A stretch of 64,000 nt of DNA from HXMU1420-13 sp965229525 (GTDB lineage Bacteria > Bacteroidota > Rhodothermia > Balneolales > Balneolaceae). The number at the start of each line of letters is the position of its first letter. Within the stretch, counting starts at the first letter, position 1. The translations under genes and the position numbers were made by a program. The DNA is taken from positions 1-64,000 of the forward strand of contig OZ245886.1 of NCBI GenBank assembly GCA_965229525.1, given 5' to 3'. Below the pieces are notes generated by a model, which saw nothing but the letters and a program-made list of their open reading frames with translations, was not told where the DNA came from and made no database searches. This document shows positions 25,105 through 34,261 of the stretch, one piece after another.

Positions 25105-26394
25105 TTAGTCTTTTCCAAGTAGACGGTACATGGCTTTTTTGTAATCTTCAACACCTGGTTGATTAAAAGGATTGACACCCAGACTATAAACAAAAACACC
25201 CGTTGCGAGCTCAAAGAAATAGATTAGGGCACCAATATTTTCTTCATTCAGTGAATTAATGCTGATATTTACAATTGGGACATTACCATCCTGGTGCGCC
25301 TCTGTAGTGCCAAGTCTGGCCTTGGTATTAATCTCATGAAAATTCTTCCCAGCCAGATAATTCAGCTTATCATCGTCACCTTCCATCTCTTTCACAGCTA
25401 TTGATGAAAAAGAGTCTTCTACAATAAGGAAGGTCTCCATCAACGATCTTTTACCTTGCTGTATAAACTGTCCAATGCTATGTAAATCGGTTGAAAAACC
25501 AGCAACTGTCGGGAAAATTCCTTTCCCTTCTTTCCCCTCACTTTCACCATATAATTGTTGGATCCAGCCACCAAAAGACGATAGTTCAGGTTCAAAACAC
25601 GAAATCACATCTATAGTCTTACCTGATTTATGCAAAGCATTTCGAAGCGCAGTATATTCAAGTACTTCTTCGGTTTCTTCTTCATAGCGATTGAACGCAG
25701 ATACAGCACCATAAAATAGAGATTTAATATCAAGCCCAGCTACCGCTATTGGAACTAATCCCACAGGTGTTAGCACTGAAAATCGCCCTCCGATATCATT
25801 TGGGATAATAAATTTTCGATATCCCTTTTTCTCAATGAGTTGATTAAGGATTCCACCCTCTGCACTCGTAGTACAAATAATTCTATCATTTGCACCATCT
25901 TGAAACATCTCTTCTAACGTTTCGCGCAAAGCTCGGAATGCAAGTGCAGTCTCTAGTGTAGAACCGGATTTTGAAATCACATTTACATACACAGACTTGT
26001 TACTTCCATCCTCTTTGGGTTTCTTGATGTACTCAATAAGGTCTTGAAGATATTTACCACCCATATGGTGGCCAGCGTATAAAATTTCTGGCCCTTTTGA
26101 TCCAAAATGTGGCGATAACGCATCAATAACAGCTTTTGCACCTAAGTAGGAACCACCTATACCACATACAATAAAGATATCTGCATCTTTACGGATTTTT
26201 GCTCCCAATGCTTCAATCTCTTCAAGAATTGCGTCATTTGGAGTTGCAAGAATGTCTCTCCAGCCTAGCCATTCAGAACCCGGCCCGGTTTTTTCTAATA
26301 ACTGCTTATATCCTAAATCAGTTTTACTACGTGCAGATATGTACGCCGAATCATCTAAAAAGGATCGTGCGATCCTAACATCACAAGAAATCAT
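25105..26394 (-). CDS. pgi: Glucose-6-phosphate isomerase
   Basis: A 429-residue PGI interconverting glucose-6-phosphate and fructose-6-phosphate. It is of the shorter bacterial (Bacillus-like) class of about 430-450 residues rather than the 550-residue E. coli class. Key segments are IFIVCGIGGSYLGAKAVID (sugar-phosphate loop), NVISKSGSTLETALAFR, IGGRFSVLTPVGLVP, and the Glu-containing GQFIQQGKRSLMETF. The Lys near the C-terminus in VEDYKKAMYRLLG completes the active site. It begins 3 bp after pfkA, so two consecutive glycolytic steps are cotranscribed. Confidence 0.96.
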   Translation of the reverse strand: MISCDVRIARSFLDDSAYISARSKTDLGYKQLLEKTGPGSEWLGWRDILATPNDAILEEIEALGAKIRKDADIFIVCGIGGSYLGAKAVIDALSPHFGSKGPEILYAGHHMGGKYLQDLIEYIKKPKEDGSNKSVYVNVISKSGSTLETALAFRALRETLEEMFQDGANDRIICTTSAEGGILNQLIEKKGYRKFIIPNDIGGRFSVLTPVGLVPIAVAGLDIKSLFYGAVSAFNRYEEETEEVLEYTALRNALHKSGKTIDVISCFEPELSSFGGWIQQLYGESEGKEGKGIFPTVAGFSTDLHSIGQFIQQGKRSLMETFLIVEDSFSSIAVKEMEGDDDKLNYLAGKNFHEINTKARLGTTEAHQDGNVPIVNISINSLNEENIGALIYFFELATGVFVYSLGVNPFNQPGVEDYKKAMYRLLGKD

Positions 26395-26397
26395 ATT

Positions 26398-27387
26398 TTA
26401 TCTAAGTTGTTGTGCCAATTGTAGCAATGTGTAATCCAGATTTTTCTTTTTGGAAACTGCTACTCTAATTGGTGTAATTTTAAGTGCATTATTAACAACT
26501 CCCACCATTATCTCGCTATGCCCTTCTGTTAATACTTTAACAGCAGCCGCACCTAGTCGGCTGGCCAATACTCTATCCCTTGCTGATGGCGAACCACCTC
26601 TCTGAATATGACCAAGGATACAAACACGTACATCATATTGCGAAAAATCATCCTGAATATTTTCAGCTAAATGTAATGCCCCACCTGTTTCATCACCTTC
26701 AGCAACTATAACTAAACTACTTCGCTGTTGCTCATGAAGCATGTGTTTTAAGGTATTTTTTACTTCATTGATGTTGGTCAATTCTTCAGGTAAAAGTGCT
26801 ATCTCTGCTCCGGTAGCTATGGAAGTCTCTAAAGCGATAAATCCAGCGTCGCGCCCCATAACTTCGACGAGAAACATTCGTTCATGGGCATCCGCAGTAT
26901 CACGAATTTTATCGATCGCATCCATAGCGGTATTCAGAGCAGTATCGTAGCCAATGGTTTCATCCGTGCCGATAATGTCATTATCGATTGTTGCAGGAAT
27001 TCCAACCACGTTTATTCCATGCTCTTTTGCGATAAAATTTCCACCTGTGAAAGTACCATCACCCCCAATAACAACTAGAGCATCAATTTCTTTTTCTTTG
27101 AGATTTGCAGCGGCTTTTGCACGACCTTCTTCGGTGCGAAACTCTTTTGATCGAGCTGACTTCAAAATTGTACCACCACGCTGGATGATGTTTGATACAT
27201 CGTGTGTACCAAACTCTCTAAAGTCACCGTCTATTAACCCCTGATATCCTCGATATACAGCGAATACTTTGATATTCGATGCCGCAGCACTTCGTACAAC
27301 AGCTCGTACCGCTGCATTCATCCCTGGAGAGTCACCTCCACTGGTTAAAACTGCAATGGATTTTACTTCAGAAACAGATTCTAGCAT
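26398..27387 (-). CDS. pfkA: ATP-dependent 6-phosphofructokinase
   Basis: A 329-residue PFK of the bacterial type. It shows the N-terminal LTSGGDSPGMNAAVRAVVR, the nucleotide-binding GGDGTFTGG (ATP type by the GGDG Gly), PATIDNDIIGTDETIGYDTA with the catalytic TIDND motif, the MGRDAG loop, and the GHIQRGGSPSARDR effector/substrate segment. It is the first gene of the long leftward array and diverges from the polyprenyl synthase gene across 106 bp, which should contain the promoters for both directions. Confidence 0.96.
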   Translation of the reverse strand: MLESVSEVKSIAVLTSGGDSPGMNAAVRAVVRSAAASNIKVFAVYRGYQGLIDGDFREFGTHDVSNIIQRGGTILKSARSKEFRTEEGRAKAAANLKEKEIDALVVIGGDGTFTGGNFIAKEHGINVVGIPATIDNDIIGTDETIGYDTALNTAMDAIDKIRDTADAHERMFLVEVMGRDAGFIALETSIATGAEIALLPEELTNINEVKNTLKHMLHEQQRSSLVIVAEGDETGGALHLAENIQDDFSQYDVRVCILGHIQRGGSPSARDRVLASRLGAAAVKVLTEGHSEIMVGVVNNALKITPIRVAVSKKKNLDYTLLQLAQQLR

Positions 27388-27493
27388 AAATTAACTTTTT
27401 GTGATAATGAGTGAGAAAAACGCCTAAAAAAAATGTTAACAAGTTTAACTAACTTTGAAGGCAGCCAAGTTTAAGAAAATTTAAACACATTTA

Positions 27494-28513
27494 ATGATCG
27501 ATAGTGCAGAACTAGAAAGAATTAATAAAGAAACAGTTTCGCGAAAATCTCTTGGAGAAATCACGGCACCTGTGAAACCACATCTTGTCGAGTTTCGGCA
27601 CTTTTTTAAAGAAACGATCAAAACGGATGTAAAGCTTCTTGATGGTATTATTCAATATCTACATAAGCAAAAGGGAAAAGAACTTCGCCCTACATTGGTT
27701 TTTATGTCGGCCAACTTATTTGGTGGTATAAACAAAAAAAGTCATGTGGCTGCAACGATGGTTGAACTGCTGCATACTGCAACCTTAATTCATGATGATG
27801 TTGTAGACGAAGCTAATTCAAGACGTGGATTTGTTAGCATCAATAAAATTTGGAGGAATAAAGCAGGTGTTCTGCTGGGTGATTTCCTTCTCGCAAAAGG
27901 CTTACAGATTGCTCTTAGTCACAAAGAATATCGAATGCTTGAAATACAATCGAAAGCTGTTCAACTGATGAGTGAAGGGGAACTGAGGCAACTCAAAACC
28001 GCCGGACTATTCAACATGACAGAAGATCGATATTTCCAGATAATTTCGGAAAAAACGGCCAGTTTAATCTCTACCTGTTGTGAAGTTGGCGCAGTTTCTG
28101 CAACTGATGATGAATCTCATCACAAGTTAATGAGTGAAATTGGAATGTGTATAGGTATAGCGTTTCAAATTCGTGATGACTTGTTCGATTATGGAGTATA
28201 TGATATCGGTAAACCAACCCGGAATGACATACAGGAACGTAAAGTTACTTTGCCGTTAATAAAGGCTTTAGAGCATTCCGATAAAAAAGAAAGTGCCAAC
28301 ATTCGCGCACTGATGAAAAAGCGTAAAAAAAGAACTTCTGAAGTAGACCGGATAGTTAGGTTTGTGCATGACAATGGAGGGATGGATTATGCAAAGAAGT
28401 CTATGTATGAATATGCGAACAAAGCTATTACTCTATTGGAACAGCTCCCTGTATCCGAGCATAAACAAGATTTTGTGGAGCTTATACACTTCATAATTAC
28501 TCGGAAAAAATAG
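27494..28513 (+). CDS. Polyprenyl (octaprenyl/nonaprenyl-type) diphosphate synthase
   Basis: A 339-residue trans-isoprenyl diphosphate synthase making the long polyprenyl chain of a quinone. The first Asp-rich motif is LIHDDVVDEANSRRG and the second QIRDDLFDYG; GKELRPTLVFMS and KTASLIS are also present. Residues before the first motif lack bulky aromatics, consistent with a long-chain product (inference). GTG of the next gene follows the stop directly. Confidence 0.94.
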   Translation: MIDSAELERINKETVSRKSLGEITAPVKPHLVEFRHFFKETIKTDVKLLDGIIQYLHKQKGKELRPTLVFMSANLFGGINKKSHVAATMVELLHTATLIHDDVVDEANSRRGFVSINKIWRNKAGVLLGDFLLAKGLQIALSHKEYRMLEIQSKAVQLMSEGELRQLKTAGLFNMTEDRYFQIISEKTASLISTCCEVGAVSATDDESHHKLMSEIGMCIGIAFQIRDDLFDYGVYDIGKPTRNDIQERKVTLPLIKALEHSDKKESANIRALMKKRKKRTSEVDRIVRFVHDNGGMDYAKKSMYEYANKAITLLEQLPVSEHKQDFVELIHFIITRKK

Positions 28514-29281
28514 GTGAAAGAAGAGCACTTATTTATTTCGGATGTACACATTGGTGCATTTGATTCGAAAACTGAACAAAAAATCGAATCTGACCTTCTT
28601 GCTTTAATTACCTACGCTACTGAAACTAGAGCGAAGCTATATGTTCTTGGCGATCTATTTGATTATTGGATGGAATTCCCACAGTCAAACTTCATCCCAA
28701 AGATTGGAGCAAATATTTTAGCCGCATTCGAGATTTATAACTCTACGGTTTCACCCGCAATCTATATAACCGGCAATCATGACAATTGGACTTTAAACCA
28801 CTTTAAGGAACGTGGCTTTGAAATTGAATCTGATTTCCGCATCGTGGATGTTTTCAATCAAAAAATATTCTTAATGCATGGTGATGGCATATTTGAAAAA
28901 ACAATGACCTTGAAGCGCCCTCTCCTGCATCGCATCTTACGCAATGAATTGTTCTTAAAACTGTATCGTGGCATTCTCCCTAAATCACTAGCTATTAAGT
29001 TGATGCAAGTATTCTCGAATTCAACAAAAAAAATTGGGGGTAGAAATCCATATCCATTAAATAAGAATGCAGAAGAAATACTGCATGGGCAAATTGCCAG
29101 TACCGTAATTACTGGCCACGATCACATTCCTCGTGTGGAAACTTTTAATTCCGGTTTGTATATAAATCTAGGTACCTTTTTCTATCATCGAACGTTAGTT
29201 AGAGGTGTACATGGTGTTCTCTCTTTGGTGCAATGGGATGCACAAAAAAAACAATTCAACGAGTATCAAGAAATCACATAA
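28514..29281 (+). CDS. UDP-2,3-diacylglucosamine hydrolase-like metallophosphoesterase (LpxH-like)
   Basis: A 255-residue calcineurin-fold metallophosphoesterase close to LpxH, which makes lipid X in lipid A synthesis at the inner membrane. Metal-binding motifs appear in order: FISDVHIG, LGDLFDYW, TGNHDNW, FLMHGDGIF, and GHDH. The GTG start at 28514 immediately follows the upstream TAG, and the stop abuts the PBP1A ATG, so translation is coupled along the operon. Bacteroidota often carry several LpxH-like paralogues, so the exact substrate is not certain. Confidence 0.85.
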   Translation: MKEEHLFISDVHIGAFDSKTEQKIESDLLALITYATETRAKLYVLGDLFDYWMEFPQSNFIPKIGANILAAFEIYNSTVSPAIYITGNHDNWTLNHFKERGFEIESDFRIVDVFNQKIFLMHGDGIFEKTMTLKRPLLHRILRNELFLKLYRGILPKSLAIKLMQVFSNSTKKIGGRNPYPLNKNAEEILHGQIASTVITGHDHIPRVETFNSGLYINLGTFFYHRTLVRGVHGVLSLVQWDAQKKQFNEYQEIT

Positions 29282-31621
29282 ATGGGTTCCTCAAAACACG
29301 ATCCTATAGATCATCAGCGATATTTTAATGATCCGGAATACAGAAATCGTATTCTGAAAGAACGAGAAGAAACTTCGAATTCAACTGTTAGCTCGAATCG
29401 AGAGGCACCAGATTTAACTAAACGTATCTTCGCTTTTACTGGTGTTTTTCTATCTATCTGTTTGATAGGTGCTGGAGGATATATCTATTTCTTATTTCAA
29501 GGCCTACCGAGTATACAACAACTTGAGAACCCTGATACGGCTATAGCGACAGAGGTAAGAAGCCGAGATGGTGTTGTTCTTGATAAGTATTTTACTGAAA
29601 ACCGTACCTGGGTTCGCTTTGACGATATTTCACCACATGTTGTTGATGCCTTAGTAGCTACCGAAGATCATAGATTCTTTAATCATTGGGGGATGGACAT
29701 GATTCGTACACTTGCAATCCCCTATCATATATTGAGAGGAGCCCCACAAGGTGGATCAACTATTAGTCAACAACTAGCTAGAAACTTATACAAGGAAATT
29801 GGCCAGGCTTTCTCAGTATCCAGAAAATTCAGAGAAATGATCACCGCAGTTCAGATAGAGAAAAATTATACTAAGAGAGAGATTATTGAAATGTATCTTA
29901 ATACTGTTGAATACAGCAATAGTGCATTCGGAATTGAAGCTGCATCTCGTACCCATTTTAATAAATCTGCTGCTGAGTTAAACATCCCAGAAGCTGCAAC
30001 CCTTGTCGGTAGTGTTAATGCGGTATATGCCTACAATCCTCGTTTATTTCCAGAACGATCTAAGCGCCGCAGAGATATTGTATTAACCTTAATGAATCGT
30101 CAGGGTTTTATTGATCCTCAAACCACTGACATGCTAATTTCTGAACCAATCCAACTGGATTATCAGCCACCAAGTCGAGCAGGGAGAGTTTCTCGTTACT
30201 TTGGTGAATATGTTCGCCAAAATGTGACCAATTGGGCAGAGGAAAATGGATATGACATATATACGGATGGGTTAGTTATTCACACGACCATAGACTCCAG
30301 ACTTCAGAAACATGCTGAACGCGCACTTCGAACAAAATTAGATTCTTTACAGAAGATATTCGAGCGCGAATGGACGTCGAGTGGTAGCACTGTGTACATG
30401 GATCGTCTTTGGGAACAGTATCCAACATTTAAAGATAGTTTTTTAGAGGATACCGATGAGTATAAAAACGGTTATCAGAATTTCAATACAACTATTCGTA
30501 AAGTTGTTTTAGATAGCCTTAAAACAGACTCTATGTTTGTGGATTCTGTGATGAAATCCAGAACTCGTCTCGAAGCAGGGTTCGTAGCTATCGATCCTAC
30601 AAATGGTAATGTTTTAGCCTGGATAGGTGGATCAAACTACGGGAATGTCCAATTTGATCATGTTTATCAATCTCGCCGACAGGCTGGTTCTACGTTCAAA
30701 CCATTTGTATATGGCGTTGCTATCGATAATGGGTATAAACCTTACCACAGATTCTCGAAATACCCCACAAAATTTTATGATCGTCAAGGACGAGTATGGG
30801 CACCCAAAGATGAAACTGTTGCGGAAGGCCCCATTATGGTTTCACTTCGTGAGGCATTAGCGCGAAGTATGAATAATGTTACTGTGCGCTTATTGCCAGA
30901 AATAGCCGGTGCCCCAGATACCAACGAATTATGGAGATTGGATCCTGCTGCTCGCAAAATAAAAGAGATGGCAACTAATTTGGGGATAGATATGAGTAGA
31001 TCCCCTGCATACCCTTCACTTGCTCTTGGTACAGCAGAAGTTTCACTACTAGAAATTACGAGTGCATACACTACATTTGCGAATCAAGGTGTGCATATTG
31101 ATCCTATAGCAATTACAAGAATCGAAGACCGCGAAGGAAATGTACTAGTAGAGTATCATCCGGAATATCGTCAGGAAGTTATAAGTCCCGAAACAGCTTA
31201 TATAATGACTGATATGATGCGTGGTGTTATACGTGGCGGTGAAGGTTACAACGGAACTGGTGTACGATTAAGAAATGTATATGGCGTTCGTCAGGATATT
31301 GCCGGTAAAACAGGGACAACACAGAATTCTGCAGATAACTGGTTTATTGCTATGACTCCACATATTGTTATGGGGGCATGGGTTGGTGGTGAAGATCGTA
31401 GAATTCGATTCCCAACCGATCTTAACTACTCCATTGGGCAAGGTGCGAGAACTGCACTACCTATTGTAGGAACTTTTATAAACATGGTTACTGCAGATAA
31501 AGATGCCTATTGGGGATATGATGCATTTTCACCTCCTCCAGGATTTATTATGCCGGAAGACCCTGAAGATCAACGTAATGAAATGCTTCGCGATAATGAA
31601 CGTGGCAGGATTGGATGGTAG
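29282..31621 (+). CDS. Penicillin-binding protein 1A (bifunctional glycosyltransferase/transpeptidase)
   Basis: A 779-residue class A PBP that polymerises and cross-links peptidoglycan in the periplasm. A membrane anchor lies at about 50-72. The GT51 domain has catalytic Glu128 in EDHRFFNHWG and GGSTISQQLARNL. The transpeptidase domain has Ser470-x-x-Lys473 (GSTFK), SMN at 529-531 and KTGT at 676-679. The C-terminal tail is acidic and short. It starts right at the stop of the LpxH-like gene, making an envelope-synthesis operon with the polyprenyl synthase. Confidence 0.95.
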   Translation: MGSSKHDPIDHQRYFNDPEYRNRILKEREETSNSTVSSNREAPDLTKRIFAFTGVFLSICLIGAGGYIYFLFQGLPSIQQLENPDTAIATEVRSRDGVVLDKYFTENRTWVRFDDISPHVVDALVATEDHRFFNHWGMDMIRTLAIPYHILRGAPQGGSTISQQLARNLYKEIGQAFSVSRKFREMITAVQIEKNYTKREIIEMYLNTVEYSNSAFGIEAASRTHFNKSAAELNIPEAATLVGSVNAVYAYNPRLFPERSKRRRDIVLTLMNRQGFIDPQTTDMLISEPIQLDYQPPSRAGRVSRYFGEYVRQNVTNWAEENGYDIYTDGLVIHTTIDSRLQKHAERALRTKLDSLQKIFEREWTSSGSTVYMDRLWEQYPTFKDSFLEDTDEYKNGYQNFNTTIRKVVLDSLKTDSMFVDSVMKSRTRLEAGFVAIDPTNGNVLAWIGGSNYGNVQFDHVYQSRRQAGSTFKPFVYGVAIDNGYKPYHRFSKYPTKFYDRQGRVWAPKDETVAEGPIMVSLREALARSMNNVTVRLLPEIAGAPDTNELWRLDPAARKIKEMATNLGIDMSRSPAYPSLALGTAEVSLLEITSAYTTFANQGVHIDPIAITRIEDREGNVLVEYHPEYRQEVISPETAYIMTDMMRGVIRGGEGYNGTGVRLRNVYGVRQDIAGKTGTTQNSADNWFIAMTPHIVMGAWVGGEDRRIRFPTDLNYSIGQGARTALPIVGTFINMVTADKDAYWGYDAFSPPPGFIMPEDPEDQRNEMLRDNERGRIGW

Positions 31622-31812
31622 GAACTTTTTCACTTCGGTGTACTAAAAGTAAGAAATAAGGAAATTGTAATACCTTCATTTAGGTATTGAAGTACAGGAA
31701 TCCTTGTTCTATCATAAAACTAAAATTACAGTTTTTAAAAAATGATTTTTTTTTGGGTCAGTTTTTTTAAACTTTATCAAACAATAAATCTATAACCTTA
31801 AATGGGTACACT

Positions 31813-32418
31813 ATGAACTTGGGGAAAGCTACCATCTCAAATTCTTTATTCTTAGCTCTAGGAGCTTTAGTTCTAATCACTGCGGTTGGTTGTGGATCTT
31901 CCGGACCACAAATGACAGAAGCAGAAGCTGCAGCACAGCGTGAAATTGATAAAATGCCTACATGGTTCTTAAACCCTCCGGCAGATAATGAAGAATTTCT
32001 TTACGAGATTGCAGAAGTAACAATGAGCCGAAGAAGTTCAGCGCGCCAGTCTGCAGTAATTCAAGGAAGAACAGCGTTAAGTGCAAAACTTGGCGTTAAA
32101 GTTGAGGCTCTACAAAAATTATTTGAAGAAGAAGTAACCAATGGTAATGAATCTGTATATAGTGCAGCATTCACATCAGCTAGCCAAAACGTTATATCTC
32201 AAGACTTACGAGCTGCCTCTGTTGACGAACAAGCTTATGTTCCTACTGCAACAGGTCAATTTACAGCATATGTTCTTCTAAAACTTCCAATTGGTGATGC
32301 ACGCGAAATTATTGATAATGCATTATCTCAGGACGAAGAACTTTATATCAGATTTAAAGAATCTAGAGCTTTTGAAGAGCTACAAAATAATCTGGAACGA
32401 CTTGGTTTAGACCAGTAA
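31813..32418 (+). CDS. LPP20-like lipoprotein
   Basis: A 201-residue predicted lipoprotein with lipobox ending at the Cys in LITAVGCGSSG. After an Ala/Glu-rich spacer, the segment MPTWFLNPP, then a helix of the AxxxAxxxGRxxL kind (SARQSAVIQGRTALSAKLG), and the C-terminal YVLLKLPIGDAREII match the LPP20 (PF02169) pattern: a beta strand, a long helix, and a strand. Function of the family is largely unknown; some members are flagellar or surface lipoproteins. It opens the 31.8-40.0 kb exported-protein cluster but has its own terminator, so it is likely a separate transcript. The 191 bp upstream carries only a weak AATACCT/AGGTATT hairpin (31669-31688). Confidence 0.8.
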   Translation: MNLGKATISNSLFLALGALVLITAVGCGSSGPQMTEAEAAAQREIDKMPTWFLNPPADNEEFLYEIAEVTMSRRSSARQSAVIQGRTALSAKLGVKVEALQKLFEEEVTNGNESVYSAAFTSASQNVISQDLRAASVDEQAYVPTATGQFTAYVLLKLPIGDAREIIDNALSQDEELYIRFKESRAFEELQNNLERLGLDQ

Positions 32419-32438
32419 CAGTCTGATACCTACATTTT

Positions 32439-32470
32439 AACAGGAGCTCTAGCTCCTGTTTTTTTTTATA
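32439..32470 (+). terminator. Strong rho-independent terminator after the LPP20-like lipoprotein gene
   Basis: AACAGGAGCT (32439-32448) and AGCTCCTGTT (32451-32460) form a 10-bp stem with a tiny loop, followed by a long T run. The next gene starts 15 bp after this run. Confidence 0.95.
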
Positions 32471-32484
32471 CTATCTTAGGTTTT

Positions 32485-34167
32485 ATGAGGGGTTTGTATT
32501 TATATCTGATAATCTTTGTGTTATCGTTTCAAAGCAATGTATTTGCTCAACTTGAGGAATTAGAAGTTCGTGATGTCGATCCAAGTACTTCGTCGACTAT
32601 GATTCCGGTATTTGCTGATTATCCAGACTATGCAGCGATAATTGTGAATTCATCCTTAACAAACTTACGTTTTGATTCAAATGTTGAGGTAATTGCCGAT
32701 TTAAGCGACCCTAATGTCGGAGAATACCGAATCATAATCCCACCTTTTAGGCAGTCGATTTCTGTTACCACACCGGGTTATAAGCAGCTTCGTTTTGCCG
32801 TGCCTGTAACTGCCCCACGTCAGGTTCTATTTTATGAGATAGAACCATTAATAGTGACAGAAGAATTGATTCCTATTGTGCTTTCACTAAATCACCTGGA
32901 TGCAACAGTAACAATCGATAATATATCTTATGACCCAAATTTAGCAATCAGGCTTGAAGAAGGAACTTATACTATCAGAATTGAAAAAGAAGGTTACCGA
33001 ACAATAGAAGAAGAAATTGAAATTGATGACAATAGCTTTCGCTTCGACTATGAATTAGAAGTTATTCAATTAACAACCGTTACTTACACTTCTGATCCTT
33101 CGGATGCTCGAATTGAAATAAACAATGTTGAGGTTGGGCAGACCAATAGACAAGAATTTCAATTTCCGGGCACCTACTTCATACGCATCACAAAACCAGG
33201 ATTTAAAACCATTCAACAAAGCATTACAGTTGTTGAAAATTTAAGCAATGATCCTTCTTTAAATGAATTTCATTTTAGACTCGAGCAATCAATCGGGGAG
33301 ATAAATCTTACATTGAATCCACCAAATTCAACCATCTTTTTGAATAATGAATCTTACGGAAGTCAATCAAATATTAGAGTATCGCCTGGGGCTTATTTAC
33401 TCGAAGTAAAAAAGCAAGGTTATACCGGATATTCAGAACCTATTACGATAAATGAAGGTGATGAAATTTCTCGCACAGTTACTTTAGAACAAATCATTGG
33501 TTCATTTCGGATGACTGTTCAACCCATTAACACAAAGATGAGATTGATCAACTCAGAGAATGATCTTTATCAGGAATGGGAAGGCGCAACGATTATTAAT
33601 AATATGCCCGTTGGTACTTATCGATTAATGGGAAATCTTGACGGCTACTACAATTACGTTGAAGAAATAACCATTTTTCGCGACCAGATTCATGCGATAA
33701 ATGTTCGGATGGTGGAAGATACTTCTAAGATTGAAATTGTTGATGATTCACCGGTTTTTACGAATCCTATTCCTGAGCCCGAATCTGATATTAGTGAACC
33801 AGCTACTGATATACCAGAAAACACAAATTATGATGACGGAGAAGGATTTATTCAAGGTTATCTAGGGCCTTCTTTAAATAATTCACCCTCATCGGATAAT
33901 TCAATTGCAAGACTTTCAAAATCAGGGAAGTATCGTGTTCTTATTAAACTATATCCCGAAGATGGAGTTATATTTATCGATAATGAAATGATTGAAAATA
34001 ATGGTCATGAATCATCAGCAATGGGCGAGCATGGCCCTTATATACTTCGTTTAGCAGCAGGAGTATACTCGGTTCGTGTTGAGAGAGAAGGGTATCGTAC
34101 CGTAACTGAACAAATACGTGTTACTGAAGAAAATACTGAGTTTTATTTCTCTCTAAATTTGGAATAA
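32485..34167 (+). CDS. PEGA-repeat secreted protein (paralogue 1)
   Basis: A 560-residue exported protein with a signal peptide ending near SNVFAQ. A conserved N-terminal domain (to about residue 120; FADYPDYAAIIVNSSLTNLRF, PPFRQSISV) precedes about five PEGA-type beta repeats, visible as GTYTIRIEKEGYRTIEE, GTYFIRITKPGFKTIQQ, GAYLLEVKKQGYTGYSE, GTYRLMGNLDGYYNY and, at the C-terminus, AGVYSVRVEREGYRTVTE. A low-complexity Pro/Asp/Glu linker separates the last repeat. PEGA domains occur in surface-layer and envelope proteins. It is a tandem paralogue of the next gene. Function is unknown; probably periplasmic or surface. Confidence 0.85.
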   Translation: MRGLYLYLIIFVLSFQSNVFAQLEELEVRDVDPSTSSTMIPVFADYPDYAAIIVNSSLTNLRFDSNVEVIADLSDPNVGEYRIIIPPFRQSISVTTPGYKQLRFAVPVTAPRQVLFYEIEPLIVTEELIPIVLSLNHLDATVTIDNISYDPNLAIRLEEGTYTIRIEKEGYRTIEEEIEIDDNSFRFDYELEVIQLTTVTYTSDPSDARIEINNVEVGQTNRQEFQFPGTYFIRITKPGFKTIQQSITVVENLSNDPSLNEFHFRLEQSIGEINLTLNPPNSTIFLNNESYGSQSNIRVSPGAYLLEVKKQGYTGYSEPITINEGDEISRTVTLEQIIGSFRMTVQPINTKMRLINSENDLYQEWEGATIINNMPVGTYRLMGNLDGYYNYVEEITIFRDQIHAINVRMVEDTSKIEIVDDSPVFTNPIPEPESDISEPATDIPENTNYDDGEGFIQGYLGPSLNNSPSSDNSIARLSKSGKYRVLIKLYPEDGVIFIDNEMIENNGHESSAMGEHGPYILRLAAGVYSVRVEREGYRTVTEQIRVTEENTEFYFSLNLE

Positions 34168-34261
34168 ATTTTATCATTCCTCCACGACTCAATAAAGTTA
34201 CTCTGTTCATAAAATTATACTTATTATTGAACGGTTGATTACATACCTAATAAAAGATCGA

